Source: E44-bin88 sp050123275
GTDB lineage: Bacteria > Chloroflexota > Dehalococcoidia > Dehalococcoidales > BS750m-G39
Reading direction: 5' to 3'
DNA: 46,485 bases
NCBI GenBank assembly: GCA_050123275.1
Contig: JASFHK010000013.1
Coordinates: 1 to 46,485, forward strand
Part shown: positions 32,267 to 40,335 of the stretch, in pieces
Layout: each line of letters starts with the position of its first letter
How positions within the stretch are numbered: position 1 is the stretch's first letter
Notes under the pieces: model-generated
The model's database searches: none
The model's input: the letters and a program-made list of their open reading frames with translations, nothing else
What the model was told of the DNA's origin: nothing
Made by a program: the position numbers and the translations under genes

Positions 32267-33426
32267 TGGCTCTTCCCCTTACCGATATTCTCTATCTGCT
32301 GGCGGAACTGCTTTATAGCCTCCTCCGCCTTACCCTCGTAGCGTGGCGACACCGAGGCGAAGCCCAGCCTCTCCCCCAGCCCGATTTGCTCCAGTTGCCC
32401 CTTGATTTTGGACACCGTGTGCTCGGCCTTGGCGCTCACCCCTTCCTGCTTGCAATCGTCCTCGGCGCAGGCGATGACCATCACCCCGTCGGCGCCGTTC
32501 TGCAACGCCTCCAGGACGTGGATGGCCTCGATGCGCCCCGAGCAGGGCAGCTCGATGGTGCGCACGTTGGGATTGACGTCGCCGTCCAGCGGCGGATAGA
32601 CCGCCCACTGGCAGCGGAAAACGAGCAGTTTGGGCGGCTTCATCTCGGCGATGAGCTTGGGCAGCAGGTCCGAGATTCTGTCCCGCTCCCAGTTTTCCAG
32701 GTCGAGAGCGAAGGCGGGGCAGAGGGAAACGCAGATGCCGCAGCCGCGGCAGGCGTCCAGGTCGAAGCTGATGCCCCCCTCGCTTTCCAGTTTGGGGGCG
32801 TCGTAGGGGCAGTAGAAAACGCAGTTGCCGCAGGCGATGCAAAGGTCTTTGTCCACCTTCACCTTGAGGCTGTTGCGCTTCATGGTTACCGTCGCCGGGC
32901 CGTAGCCCAGTTGCATCAGCATCCGGTTCAGGGCCATGACGCGCCGCGCGGTGAGCGGGCTGCCCCGGTGAAAACGACAGTAGTCCTCGTCACAGGCGAG
33001 GATGTTAATCTCTCTAATCCCCTCGGTCATCATCGCCAGCAACAGCTCCTCGGAAATGCGCCCGACACAGGGCACGGAAAGGGGCACGAACTCCTTGACG
33101 CCGAAGAGCTTGTTAACCTGGCTGAAATCGGGGGCGCTGCCCTTGCACATGATAACCAGGGTATCGCTCTTGTATTGCGGCTTTACCTTTCTCAGGTAGT
33201 TGAGCAGCGATTCGCGGTCGTAGTAGATGGTATCGATTGCCCGCGCCGGGCAGGCCGAGGCGCAGATACCGCATACCTGGCACTTCTCGATATCCAGTAT
33301 GATTTTCTTGTTCTCGCGGTCAAGGCTGATGGCGTCGTAGGGGCAAAGGGAGCCGCAGATGGAGCAGCGGCTGCAATGGTCCTCGTTAATATTAACGGCT
33401 GGTTTGGCTTCGGCGACCTGCGTCAA
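32263..33426 (-). CDS. Duplicated ferredoxin-MvhD (FlpD) electron-transfer fusion
   Basis: A 387-aa cytoplasmic iron-sulfur protein built of two similar halves: 2x[4Fe-4S] ferredoxin (about residues 11-66), MvhD/FlpD domain (about 85-185, with VPCVGR and CDEDYC), a second 2x[4Fe-4S] ferredoxin (about 190-255), and a second MvhD domain (about 262-365, with LPCSGR and CAEDDC). MvhD proteins carry electrons between hydrogenase or formate dehydrogenase and heterodisulfide-reductase-like complexes. No HdrA is adjacent. Coupling to MetV points to a methylene-THF reductase complex (inference). Confidence 0.85.
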   Translation of the reverse strand: MTQVAEAKPAVNINEDHCSRCSICGSLCPYDAISLDRENKKIILDIEKCQVCGICASACPARAIDTIYYDRESLLNYLRKVKPQYKSDTLVIMCKGSAPDFSQVNKLFGVKEFVPLSVPCVGRISEELLLAMMTEGIREINILACDEDYCRFHRGSPLTARRVMALNRMLMQLGYGPATVTMKRNSLKVKVDKDLCIACGNCVFYCPYDAPKLESEGGISFDLDACRGCGICVSLCPAFALDLENWERDRISDLLPKLIAEMKPPKLLVFRCQWAVYPPLDGDVNPNVRTIELPCSGRIEAIHVLEALQNGADGVMVIACAEDDCKQEGVSAKAEHTVSKIKGQLEQIGLGERLGFASVSPRYEGKAEEAIKQFRQQIENIGKGKSQ

Positions 33427-33719
33427 TATAGTCCCCCTTTCTTAGTTCCAGCGGACTGTCACCCTTAGGTCAAAACACCTAGGCGTAAAGCCTGCAGGCA
33501 TCAATCAATTTTAGCGTTAGACGCCAAAGCTGTCAATGACCCCTCTCCACCCCAGCTTTTTGTCCCACACCAACCCACCCTACAGGGGTTAACCCCTATA
33601 TACCTCTTATTTGGGGGGTGTTTAAGAGGGGGCTTTGCCCCCTCTTTACCTTAAAGGGCGGCGGGCGGGAATAGATAAAATCAGGGCGGGTGGCCCTAAA
33701 AACCCTTCAAAGTACCCCC
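33427..33719. other. Divergent gap between the MvhD gene and lexA
   Basis: No gene seen. It contains an inverted-orientation hairpin/G-quadruplex repeat (copy 6) and a GGGGGC-ttt-GCCCCC terminator-like hairpin at 33624-33646. It is followed by a G-rich tail (GGGCGGCGGGCGGG) at about 33655-33668. Confidence 0.6.
33550..33646 (-). repeat. Hairpin plus G-quadruplex repeat, copy 6 (degenerate)
   Basis: Read on the minus strand: a terminator-like stem (33646-33624), then the perfect palindrome AGGGGTTAACCCCT (33597-33584), linker GTA, then GGGTGGGTTGGTGTGGG (33580-33564) in which one G-tract is reduced to GG. The GACAGAGTG box is not clear. Confidence 0.6.
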
Positions 33720-33768
33720 TTGACAACCTTAAAATCATATGATACACTTGTTTTCAGAACAATTGTAT
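33720..33768 (+). promoter_or_regulatory. lexA promoter and possible operator
   Basis: -35 TTGACA (33720-33725), 17-base spacer, extended -10 TGATACACT (hexamer 33743-33748). GAACAATTGTAT (33757-33768) at the predicted start is palindromic in its core (ACAATTGT) and half matches the GAAC-N4-GTTC SOS box; this is a weak operator candidate. Confidence 0.55.
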
Positions 33769-33780
33769 TAAGGAGCCGGC

Positions 33781-34404
33781 ATGAGTTCGCCCACCCGTGA
33801 GCGTATTCTAAACTTCATCCGCCGCTTCCTCGACAGGAAGGGCTACGCCCCTACCGTCCGCGACATCGCCAGGGGCTGTAACATCAGCACCCCCTCCGTC
33901 GTCCAGCACCACCTCAACAAGCTGGAAGCGGAAGGCCACATCCGCCGCGACCCCACTGTCTTCCGCAGCATCCAGCTCACCGACCGCAAGCTGGAAGCCG
34001 TCTCTTTAGTGCCGCTTTTGGGCACCATCGCCGCCGGCAAGCCCATACCCGTGCCCACCGCCGACACCTGGAACGCTGTCCCCGAGGAAACCTTACAGCT
34101 CACCGACGAGGTGACGCGGGGCCGCAAGGGCATCTACGCGCTGCGGGTCAAGGGCTTTTCCATGATTGACGCACTAGTCGGCGACGGCGACATCGTCCTC
34201 ATCCAGCAGATGTCCCGCGTGGAAGAGGGCGAGATGGCGGCGGTCTGGCTCAAGGTGGAGCAGGAAGTGACCCTGAAAAAGGTCTACCACGAAGGCGGGC
34301 GCGTACGCCTGCAACCGGCCAACAAGGAAATGCAGCCCATGTACTACCCCGCCGCAGACGTTGAGATTCAGGGCAAGGTAATCGGCGTTTTACGCAAGCT
34401 ATAA
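33781..34404 (+). CDS. lexA: LexA repressor
   Basis: SOS-response repressor that self-cleaves when RecA is activated. The 207-aa protein has a winged helix (residues about 5-65; YAPTVRDIARGCNISTPSVV), the Ala85-Gly86 cleavage bond in TIAAGKP, catalytic Ser127 in VKGFSMIDAL and catalytic Lys near 166 in VTLKKVY. Start ATG has AAGGAG 5 bases upstream. The following DUF6504 gene lies 14 bases downstream and is probably under the same control. Confidence 0.95.
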   Translation: MSSPTRERILNFIRRFLDRKGYAPTVRDIARGCNISTPSVVQHHLNKLEAEGHIRRDPTVFRSIQLTDRKLEAVSLVPLLGTIAAGKPIPVPTADTWNAVPEETLQLTDEVTRGRKGIYALRVKGFSMIDALVGDGDIVLIQQMSRVEEGEMAAVWLKVEQEVTLKKVYHEGGRVRLQPANKEMQPMYYPAADVEIQGKVIGVLRKL

Positions 34405-34418
34405 AGGGGAAAGGAGCC

Positions 34419-34667
34419 TTGGCCAAGATTTTGGAGAAACCGCTGAAGGTCACGGTGAACGTCCGGGGGATACCCTTGTCCCTGGCCCGCGACGGCGACA
34501 GGCAGCGCGTCACCCGGGTCTATGAAAACTGGCATAAAGACGAGGAGTGGTCCGGCAAGGAAACGAGCCGTCACTACTTCCGCGTCAAGACCAGCAAGGG
34601 CATCGTCTGCGACATCTACCGCGATATACCCGACGGCGGCTGGTATTTGAGCCGCATCCACGACTAA
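34419..34667 (+). CDS. DUF6504-like small protein
   Basis: An 82-aa protein. RGIPLSLARDGDRQRVTRVY and ENWHKDEEWSGKETSRHYFR, then a DIYRDIPDGGWYLSRIHD ending, match my recollection of DUF6504 proteins, often found near lexA and Y-family polymerase genes, where the family is thought to be linked to translesion repair. TTG start follows AAAGGAG. Position after lexA suggests a DNA-damage-induced gene. Family call is moderate; function unknown. Confidence 0.75.
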   Translation: MAKILEKPLKVTVNVRGIPLSLARDGDRQRVTRVYENWHKDEEWSGKETSRHYFRVKTSKGIVCDIYRDIPDGGWYLSRIHD

Positions 34668-34713
34668 AATTAATTGACAGCACCGCACTCGGCAATGGTA
34701 AACTGTTTATACC

Positions 34714-36087
34714 ATGGCCGATATTGGAGAAGTCAGCCGACAGCTTAGCGACGCTCTGAAGAAACAGAGCGCCGACTACATCGAAGCCCGCCTCGAGCAA
34801 AGCCAGCGCAGCCACATCAGCTACCGCGGCAAGGAGCTGGAATCGGCGGGGCAGTCCACCGCTATCGGCGGCAACATCCGCGCCCTGGTCAAAGGCGGCT
34901 GGGGCTTCGTCAGCTTTAACGACCTCACCGACCTCCCCCAAAGAATAGAGCGCGCCGTCCAGGAAGCCAGACTGGTCGGCAAAGAGAAAAGCCAGCTAGC
35001 GCCGACGGAGCCGGTGGTCGACACGGTATCGAACGGAAGGGACGTTCCGCTGACCGTGCCTCTCGCCGATAAAAAGAAGCTCCTCGACGAATACAACGAG
35101 ATTATCTGGCGCACCCCCCACCTCCGCACCTCCACCATCGGTTACGCCGACAGCCACAAGCGAACCATCTTTATCAACTCGGCGGGCAGCTACATCGAGC
35201 AGCCGCGCACCGATATAACGCTGCGCGTCAGCGCCGTGGCCGCCGACGACGGCGAGGTGCAACAGGCGGGCATCAGCCTGGGCTCCCGCGGCGACTTCGA
35301 GGCCATCCGCCATTTGCATAAAGAGGTGGAGGAGACGGCGCAGAAAGCCGCCCGGCTTCTGGCCGCCCCCAAGCTCAAGGGCGGCGAGTACACCGTGGTT
35401 CTAGACCCGGTGCTGGCCGGCGTCTTCGTCCACGAAGCCTTCGGGCATCTCTCGGAAGCCGACCACATCTACGAAAACGAGCGCCTGCGCGAAATCATGG
35501 TGCTGGGCAAGAGATTCGGCGGCAAGGAACTCAACGTTATCGACAGCGCCGCCGTGCCCGATTTGCGCGGCAGCTATAAATACGACGACGAAGGCGTGCC
35601 CGCCACCAAGACCTATCTCATTAAGGAAGGCGAGCTGGTGGGGCGCCTGCACTCGCGCGAAACGGCGGCCCGGATGGGCGAAAAGCCCACCGGCAACGCC
35701 CGCGCCATCAACTATAGATTTCCGCCCATCGTGCGCATGACCAACACCTACATCGAGCCGCGCCGGGGCACTCTGGAGGATATCATCGCCGGCATTGAGG
35801 AAGGCGTTTACGCCAAGAACTGGTTCGGCGGCACCACCTCGATGGAGATGTTCACCTTCTCCGCCGCCGAGGCTTATATGATACGTAACGGCAAAATCGC
35901 CGAGGCTTTGCGCCCCGTGGTATTGACCGGCAACGTCTTCACCACTTTGAACAACATCGACGCCATCGGCGGCGACCTGGACATGAACCAGGGCGGCGGC
36001 TGCGGCAAGGGCGGGCAGATGCCCCTCCCCGTCTCCAACGGCAGCCCCGACATCAGAATCCGCAAGTGCCTGGTGGGAGGCAGCTAG
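34714..36087 (+). CDS. tldD: Metalloprotease TldD
   Basis: Catalytic subunit of the TldD/TldE protease that trims unfolded or modified peptides. The 457-aa protein has the zinc site HEAFGH (HExxxH) at residues 240-245 and a Gly-rich C-terminal segment (GGGCGKGGQMPLPVSNGSPD) with a conserved Cys. Its stop overlaps the tldE GTG by one base, so the two subunits are made together, as expected for the heterodimer. Confidence 0.95.
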   Translation: MADIGEVSRQLSDALKKQSADYIEARLEQSQRSHISYRGKELESAGQSTAIGGNIRALVKGGWGFVSFNDLTDLPQRIERAVQEARLVGKEKSQLAPTEPVVDTVSNGRDVPLTVPLADKKKLLDEYNEIIWRTPHLRTSTIGYADSHKRTIFINSAGSYIEQPRTDITLRVSAVAADDGEVQQAGISLGSRGDFEAIRHLHKEVEETAQKAARLLAAPKLKGGEYTVVLDPVLAGVFVHEAFGHLSEADHIYENERLREIMVLGKRFGGKELNVIDSAAVPDLRGSYKYDDEGVPATKTYLIKEGELVGRLHSRETAARMGEKPTGNARAINYRFPPIVRMTNTYIEPRRGTLEDIIAGIEEGVYAKNWFGGTTSMEMFTFSAAEAYMIRNGKIAEALRPVVLTGNVFTTLNNIDAIGGDLDMNQGGGCGKGGQMPLPVSNGSPDIRIRKCLVGGS

Positions 36088-37385
36088 TGGAAAGAATACT
36101 GGAAAAAGCCAAAAAGGTCGCCGAAGCCGCCGAGGTCTTTCTCGTCACCGCCGAGGAAACGCCGGTGCAGTTCGAGGCCAACCGCCTCAAGCACATCCAG
36201 AACAAGCAGAGCACCAGCGTTGCCTTGCGCATCGTTAAGAACGGGCGGGTCGGCTACGCCACCGCTACCGACGTCAACGACGCCGAAGGACTTATAGAAA
36301 ACGCGCTGGCCACCGCAGAATTCGGCACCAAAGCCAGGTTCGAGCTTCCTTCTTCCACCACCTATCCCCCCGTGGATATCTTTGATACCGCTGTGGAGTC
36401 TATCGCCGTGGAAGAGATGACTAACTTAGGCGAGGAGCTTATCGCTCTGATTACCGCACACACGCCCGAAATCGTTTGCGAGGGCGGCGTGGAAAAAGAG
36501 ACCATTGGTCTGCGGATTATAAATTCTCGCGGCGGCCAGGCCGAATACAAGAAAAGCGTTTTCGGCATCGGCGTCTACGGCAGCCTCATTCGCGGCACCG
36601 ACATGCTCTTCGTCGGCGAGGGGCAGGCTTCCTGCCACCCCATCACCGACGTCAACGGGATTGCCAAGGTAATTTTAAAGCAGCTGGATTTAGCCAAGAA
36701 CCAGGCGACAGCCCCCACCAGAACCCTGCCCGTCGTCTTTACCCCGGAGGGGGTGACCAGCGCCATCATCTCCCCGTTGATGGCCGCCTTCAACGGCAAG
36801 ACGGTGTTGCAAGGCGCTTCCCCCATCGGCGGCAAGCTGGGCGAGCGCGTCTTCGATAATAAGCTCTCGCTATTCGACGACCCGACGATAGCCTACCGGC
36901 CCCACAGCCGCCCCTGCGACGACGAGGGCGTCCCCAGCCGGCGCACGCCGCTTATCGAAAATGGTATTGTCGCCAACTTCCTCTATGATTTGCAAACGGC
37001 AGCGCTGGCCGAGACCGAAAGCACCGGCTCTGCCAGCCGCGGCGGCGGGCTGCCCCTCCCCTCCCCCAGCACCCTGGTCGTCGCCCCGGGCGAAAGCAGT
37101 TTCGACGAGATGGTCGCCGACATCAAGGAAGGGCTGGTCATCGAGCACCTGATGGGCGCCGAGCAGGGCAACGTCCTCGGCGGCGACTTCAGCGGCAACG
37201 TGCTGTTAGGTTATAAAGTGGAAAGTGGTAAAATAATAGGTAGGGTAAAGGATACCATCGTAGCGGGCAACGTCTACCAGATCCTGAAGGAGATTAACGC
37301 TATCGGCAGCCAGGCCAAGTGGGTCGGCGGCGCGGTCAACACCCCACCCATCTACTGCCCCCGGCTTTCGGTAGCGAGTAAGTAA
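36087..37385 (+). CDS. tldE: TldE/PmbA family protein
   Basis: Non-catalytic partner of TldD. The 432-aa protein has the family fold but no HExxxH, as expected for the PmbA/TldE side. Visible family segments include FTPEGVTSAIISPLMAAFNG, PHSRPCDDEGVPSRRTPLIE and the GGDFSGNVLLGYKVE end. The start is placed at GTG 36087 because GGGAGG lies 7 bases upstream; an upstream in-frame GTG at 36066 would lie inside tldD. Substrate unknown. Confidence 0.93.
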   Translation: MERILEKAKKVAEAAEVFLVTAEETPVQFEANRLKHIQNKQSTSVALRIVKNGRVGYATATDVNDAEGLIENALATAEFGTKARFELPSSTTYPPVDIFDTAVESIAVEEMTNLGEELIALITAHTPEIVCEGGVEKETIGLRIINSRGGQAEYKKSVFGIGVYGSLIRGTDMLFVGEGQASCHPITDVNGIAKVILKQLDLAKNQATAPTRTLPVVFTPEGVTSAIISPLMAAFNGKTVLQGASPIGGKLGERVFDNKLSLFDDPTIAYRPHSRPCDDEGVPSRRTPLIENGIVANFLYDLQTAALAETESTGSASRGGGLPLPSPSTLVVAPGESSFDEMVADIKEGLVIEHLMGAEQGNVLGGDFSGNVLLGYKVESGKIIGRVKDTIVAGNVYQILKEINAIGSQAKWVGGAVNTPPIYCPRLSVASK

Positions 37386-37466
37386 CCAGGGGGAGATAGG
37401 GGCCGTAACCCGATAAGCAGCCGATACCTAAAAAAAATACGATAATGATACGACGAGGTAAATTAT

Positions 37467-37685
37467 ATGAACACCGGAATGATGCTGGTCCAAATGATGA
37501 ACTCTATCACCCTGTTTCTCGATATGGCGATAGCCTATCTGGTAGGCCGGGACGCCCGCAAAAAGAGGCTTCCCTGGTCAAGTACCATAATGTGGGTGTT
37601 AATCTCGCTACTATTCTTCCCCATCGGCACCGGCCTCTACTTCTGGCTGGGCCGCCCCCGGCTCCAAAAAGCCAAAGAAGCCTGA
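37467..37685 (+). CDS. Small two-helix membrane protein
   Basis: A 72-aa protein with two membrane segments (about 6-26 and 40-62) joined by a basic loop GRDARKKRLPW. The layout resembles phospholipase-D nuclease N-terminal (PLDc_N-like) small proteins, but this is not certain. GAGGTAA precedes the ATG. The next gene starts 1 base after its stop. Confidence 0.7.
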   Translation: MNTGMMLVQMMNSITLFLDMAIAYLVGRDARKKRLPWSSTIMWVLISLLFFPIGTGLYFWLGRPRLQKAKEA

Positions 37686-37686
37686 A

Positions 37687-38499
37687 ATGAAAAACATCGT
37701 TAAAATATACGCCCGGCCCAAGCTGAAAAACCCGGTAATGCTCGCCTCCTGGCCCGGCATCGGCGACGTATCGCTGATTGTGGCCAACTACCTGCTCAAG
37801 AAGCTCGACTTCAAAGAGCTGGGCGAAATCGAACCCTCTTATTTCTTCGACGCCATCGGCGTCGTGGCCAAGAGCAACGTTATCGAAGCTCCCCAGTTTC
37901 CCCAGAGCCGCTTCTACTACTTCAAAAATGAAGGCGGGGACAGCGACGTCATCCTTTTCATCGGCGAAGACCAGCCCGTCACCAAGAGCTACGAGCTGGC
38001 CAACTGCGTCCTCGACGTCGCCGCTAAATTCCAGGCGAAGCGCGTCTACACCTGCGCCGCTGCCTTGAGCCGCATCCACCACACCGAGCAGCCCCGCGTC
38101 TGGGGCGTGGTCACCAGCTCCCACATGTCGGCGGAGCTGGACAAATACGAGCTGGTGCAGCGGGGCAACCTCCAGATTGCGGGCTTGAACGGGCTGCTGC
38201 TGGGCGTGGCCAAGGAGAGGGACGTCGAGGGGATGTGCCTGCTCGGCGAGGTGCCCATGCACGCCACCCGCCTCCAGAACCCGGTGGCGGCGCTGGCGGT
38301 ATTGCAGGCGCTGACCGGCATACTAAAAATAGAGGTCGAATTCGGCGAGCTTATCCAGATCGCCCAGGAAGCCGCCGAACGGCTCAAGCAGGTCGCCGCC
38401 GAGGCCATGGGCGAATACATCGATAATTTCACCCGCCCCATCTGGGAATACGGCGAGGAAATCGAAGACGACATAGAAGACGACGAAGAGGAGAATTGA
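37687..38499 (+). CDS. PAC2 family protein
   Basis: A 270-aa protein of the PAC2 (proteasome assembly chaperone 2-like, ATP-grasp-associated) family. The N-terminus PVMLASWPGIGDVSLIVANY and the following YFFDAIGVV segment, then FIGEDQP and RVYTCAA blocks, are typical. It ends in an acidic tail. Family members are common in Archaea, Actinobacteria and Chloroflexota; bacterial function is unclear. It is in a cluster with HEAT-repeat and GNAT genes. Confidence 0.85.
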   Translation: MKNIVKIYARPKLKNPVMLASWPGIGDVSLIVANYLLKKLDFKELGEIEPSYFFDAIGVVAKSNVIEAPQFPQSRFYYFKNEGGDSDVILFIGEDQPVTKSYELANCVLDVAAKFQAKRVYTCAAALSRIHHTEQPRVWGVVTSSHMSAELDKYELVQRGNLQIAGLNGLLLGVAKERDVEGMCLLGEVPMHATRLQNPVAALAVLQALTGILKIEVEFGELIQIAQEAAERLKQVAAEAMGEYIDNFTRPIWEYGEEIEDDIEDDEEEN

Positions 38500-38507
38500 G
38501 GCAAGCC

Positions 38508-39431
38508 ATGCCGCTGCCCATCGAGGAAACCATCGGTGAGCTGGGCGACAGCCGGAAGCCGCTGCTCAGCTCGAAGCTGGCCGATCTTTCCAACCTCAAC
38601 ACCGAGGAGCTGGCCCTTTTCGAACGGGTGTGGGCGGAAATAGAGCCGAAACGGCGGCGGCAGATTATGTACCGGCTGGTCGAGCTGGCCGAGGATAACT
38701 TCGAGCTCGACTTCGACGAAATCTTTAAATCACACCTCGGTGACAAAGACGCCGACGTGCAAAGCAAGGCCATCGAGGGGCTCTGGGAATGCGAGGAGAC
38801 CTGCCTCATCGCCCCCCTGATTAAGCTGCTGGCGCCGGAAACCCCGGAAAAGGTACAGGTGACGGCGGCCATCGCCCTGGGCAAGTTCGCCATGCTCGCC
38901 GAGCTGGAAAAGCTGCGCCCCCAGCAAAAAAACCAGGTCTGCCGCGCCCTGCTCGAGGTCATCGAGGACGAGGAGCGCTCCCTGGAAATAAAGCGCCGCG
39001 CCCTGGAAGCCGCCGCGCCGTTGAGCCTCCCCCGAATGGAAAAAGCCATCGCCCGCGCCTACCGCAGCGGCCAGCCCAAGCTCAAGAGCAGCTCCATCTT
39101 CGCCATGGGCAAGAGCTGCAACCCAGACTGGCTGCCCCTGCTCATCAAAGAGCTGTCCAGCGCCGACGCCGAGATGCGCTACGAAGCCGCCGGCGCCTGC
39201 GGCGAGCTGGGAGAAAAGGAAGCCGCCCCCTACTTGAGTGATTTGACCAGCGACCCCGACATCGAAGTCCAAATGGCGGCTATCCAGGCGCTGGGTAAAA
39301 TCGGCGGCGCCGAGGCAAAAGACAGCCTGGAGCGCTGCCTCACCGACGACAGCGAGGCCGTCCAGCGGGCGGCGGAGGACGCCCTTAACGAAATAGAAGC
39401 CGGAGAAGACCCGCTCTCCTTCCGGTTGTGA
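38508..39431 (+). CDS. HEAT-repeat protein
   Basis: A 307-aa all-helical protein of about seven HEAT or PBS-lyase-type repeats, for example DVQSKAIEGLWECEE, VTAAIALGKFAML, EMRYEAAGACGELGEKEAAP and EVQMAAIQALGKIGGAEAK. Such repeats make a curved scaffold for protein contacts; no catalytic site is seen. The ATG at 38508 is preferred to the TTG at 38496 because GAGG precedes it at the right spacing. It follows the PAC2 gene by 8 bases. Confidence 0.88.
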   Translation: MPLPIEETIGELGDSRKPLLSSKLADLSNLNTEELALFERVWAEIEPKRRRQIMYRLVELAEDNFELDFDEIFKSHLGDKDADVQSKAIEGLWECEETCLIAPLIKLLAPETPEKVQVTAAIALGKFAMLAELEKLRPQQKNQVCRALLEVIEDEERSLEIKRRALEAAAPLSLPRMEKAIARAYRSGQPKLKSSSIFAMGKSCNPDWLPLLIKELSSADAEMRYEAAGACGELGEKEAAPYLSDLTSDPDIEVQMAAIQALGKIGGAEAKDSLERCLTDDSEAVQRAAEDALNEIEAGEDPLSFRL

Positions 39432-39446
39432 ACCTTTGAAAATAAG

Positions 39447-39974
39447 ATGACTATCGCCAACAAGGTTAAGCTCCGGGAAAAAAGGCTGGCCGACGCCGCC
39501 AACGATTACGCCTGGCTCACCGACGCCGAGCTGGCCGAGCTCGACGCCGCCAGCCTGCCCACCACCACCTTCACCCAATACCTGGCCGACTACCACGCCG
39601 ACATCAGCTATCCGCCCACCGTCCGCCACCAGTTCGCCATCGAGACGCGGGAAGGCAAGCATATCGGCAACTGCACTTATTACGGCATCGACAGCGAGAA
39701 AGGCGAAGCCGAGCTGGGTATCATGATCGGCGACCGCGACTACTGGAACCGAGGCTACGGCACCGACGCCGTGTCCTCCCTGCTCGATTACGTTTTCACC
39801 AAGACGAAGCTGAACCGCGTTCACCTCAAGACGCTGGACATCAACAAGCGGGCGCAAAAGTGCTTCCTCAAGTGCGGCTTTACCCCCTGCGGCTTTCTCA
39901 AGAAGGACGGCTACAATTTTATCCTCATGGAGCAAACCCGCGAGGGCTGGCTGAGGCGCCAACGTAGAGTATAA
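39447..39974 (+). CDS. GNAT family N-acetyltransferase (RimJ/RimL-like)
   Basis: Probable acetyl-CoA-dependent acetyltransferase of 175 aa. The acetyl-CoA loop GDRDYWNRGYGTDAVSSLLD (motif A, at about residues 93-112) and the later NKRAQKCFLKCGF (motif B) are clear. The substrate is unknown; RimJ/RimL-like members modify protein N-termini or small amines. The ribosome site is weak. It is the last plus-strand gene before a repeat-filled convergent gap. Confidence 0.88.
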   Translation: MTIANKVKLREKRLADAANDYAWLTDAELAELDAASLPTTTFTQYLADYHADISYPPTVRHQFAIETREGKHIGNCTYYGIDSEKGEAELGIMIGDRDYWNRGYGTDAVSSLLDYVFTKTKLNRVHLKTLDINKRAQKCFLKCGFTPCGFLKKDGYNFILMEQTREGWLRRQRRV

Positions 39975-40052
39975 CGTCACACCCTGTCATAGCGAGTCCT
40001 TCCCCTTTTTCTGTCATTGCGAGAAGTGAAGCGACGAAGCAATCTCCCCCAA
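39975..40052. repeat. CTGTCATTGCGAG-type repeats after the GNAT gene
   Basis: A partial unit (CTGTCATAGCGAGT, about 39985) and a full unit at 40011-40050 (CTGTCATTGCGAGAAG through GAAGCAATCTCC). They adjoin repeat copy 4 directly. Confidence 0.6.
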
Positions 40053-40143
40053 CCGCCTCACTCTGTCAGCCAACGTATTATCATCCCACCCTACCCACCC
40101 AACGAAGTCTTTCAAAAGGGGGCTCCGCCCCCTTTCAAACCCC
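40053..40143 (-). repeat. Hairpin plus G-quadruplex repeat, copy 4 (second subtype)
   Basis: Read on the minus strand: stem AAAGGGGGC/GCCCCCTTTT (40135-40114), then CTTCGTTGGGTGGGTAGGG and TGGGA (G-tracts 40101-40085), then GACAGAGTGAGGCGG (40067-40053). Its first 60 positions (40143-40084) match 42201-42260 at 58 of 60. Confidence 0.8.
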
Positions 40144-40183
40144 CAAAATAGGGTGGGGCGTAACCCCAAAATAAGAAATCTGT

Positions 40184-40252
40184 AAAGGTGTAACCTTTGC
40201 AGGGTGGGTATTGGGTGGGACTGAAAGACGTATGTTGACAGAGCGGGGCGGC
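40184..40252 (+). repeat. Hairpin plus G-quadruplex repeat, copy 3
   Basis: Hairpin AAAGGT-GTA-ACCTTT (40184-40198), linker GCA, GGGTGGGTATTGGGTGGG (40202-40219), ACGTATG spacer, then GACAGAGCGGGGCGG (about 40237-40251). It faces copy 4 with about 40 bases between them. Confidence 0.8.
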
Positions 40253-40282
40253 GGGCGGGAAAAGATATAAAACGGGGCGGAG

Positions 40283-40313
40283 CAACAAAAAGAGGGGGCT
40301 TTCGCCCCCTCTT
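40283..40313 (-). terminator. Terminator of the SDR-MaoC operon
   Basis: On the minus strand, AAGAGGGGGC-GAAA-GCCCCCTCTT (40313-40290): a 10-bp stem with a GAAA loop, followed by TTTGTTG. It lies 22 bases after the SDR stop. Confidence 0.85.
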
Positions 40314-40335
40314 CGTTTCTTCAAAAGTTCGCCCG

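Noticed and set aside
32266..33468. 400-aa plus-strand frame opposite the MvhD fusion
   Set aside because: Shadow of a strongly supported gene; low-complexity AGV-rich product.
33757..33768. LexA operator
   Set aside because: Only half of GAAC-N4-GTTC is kept, so it is noted with the promoter and not called as a proven SOS box.
38730..39980. 416-aa minus-strand frame opposite the HEAT and GNAT genes
   Set aside because: Shadow frame; the plus-strand products have clear repeats and a GNAT motif.
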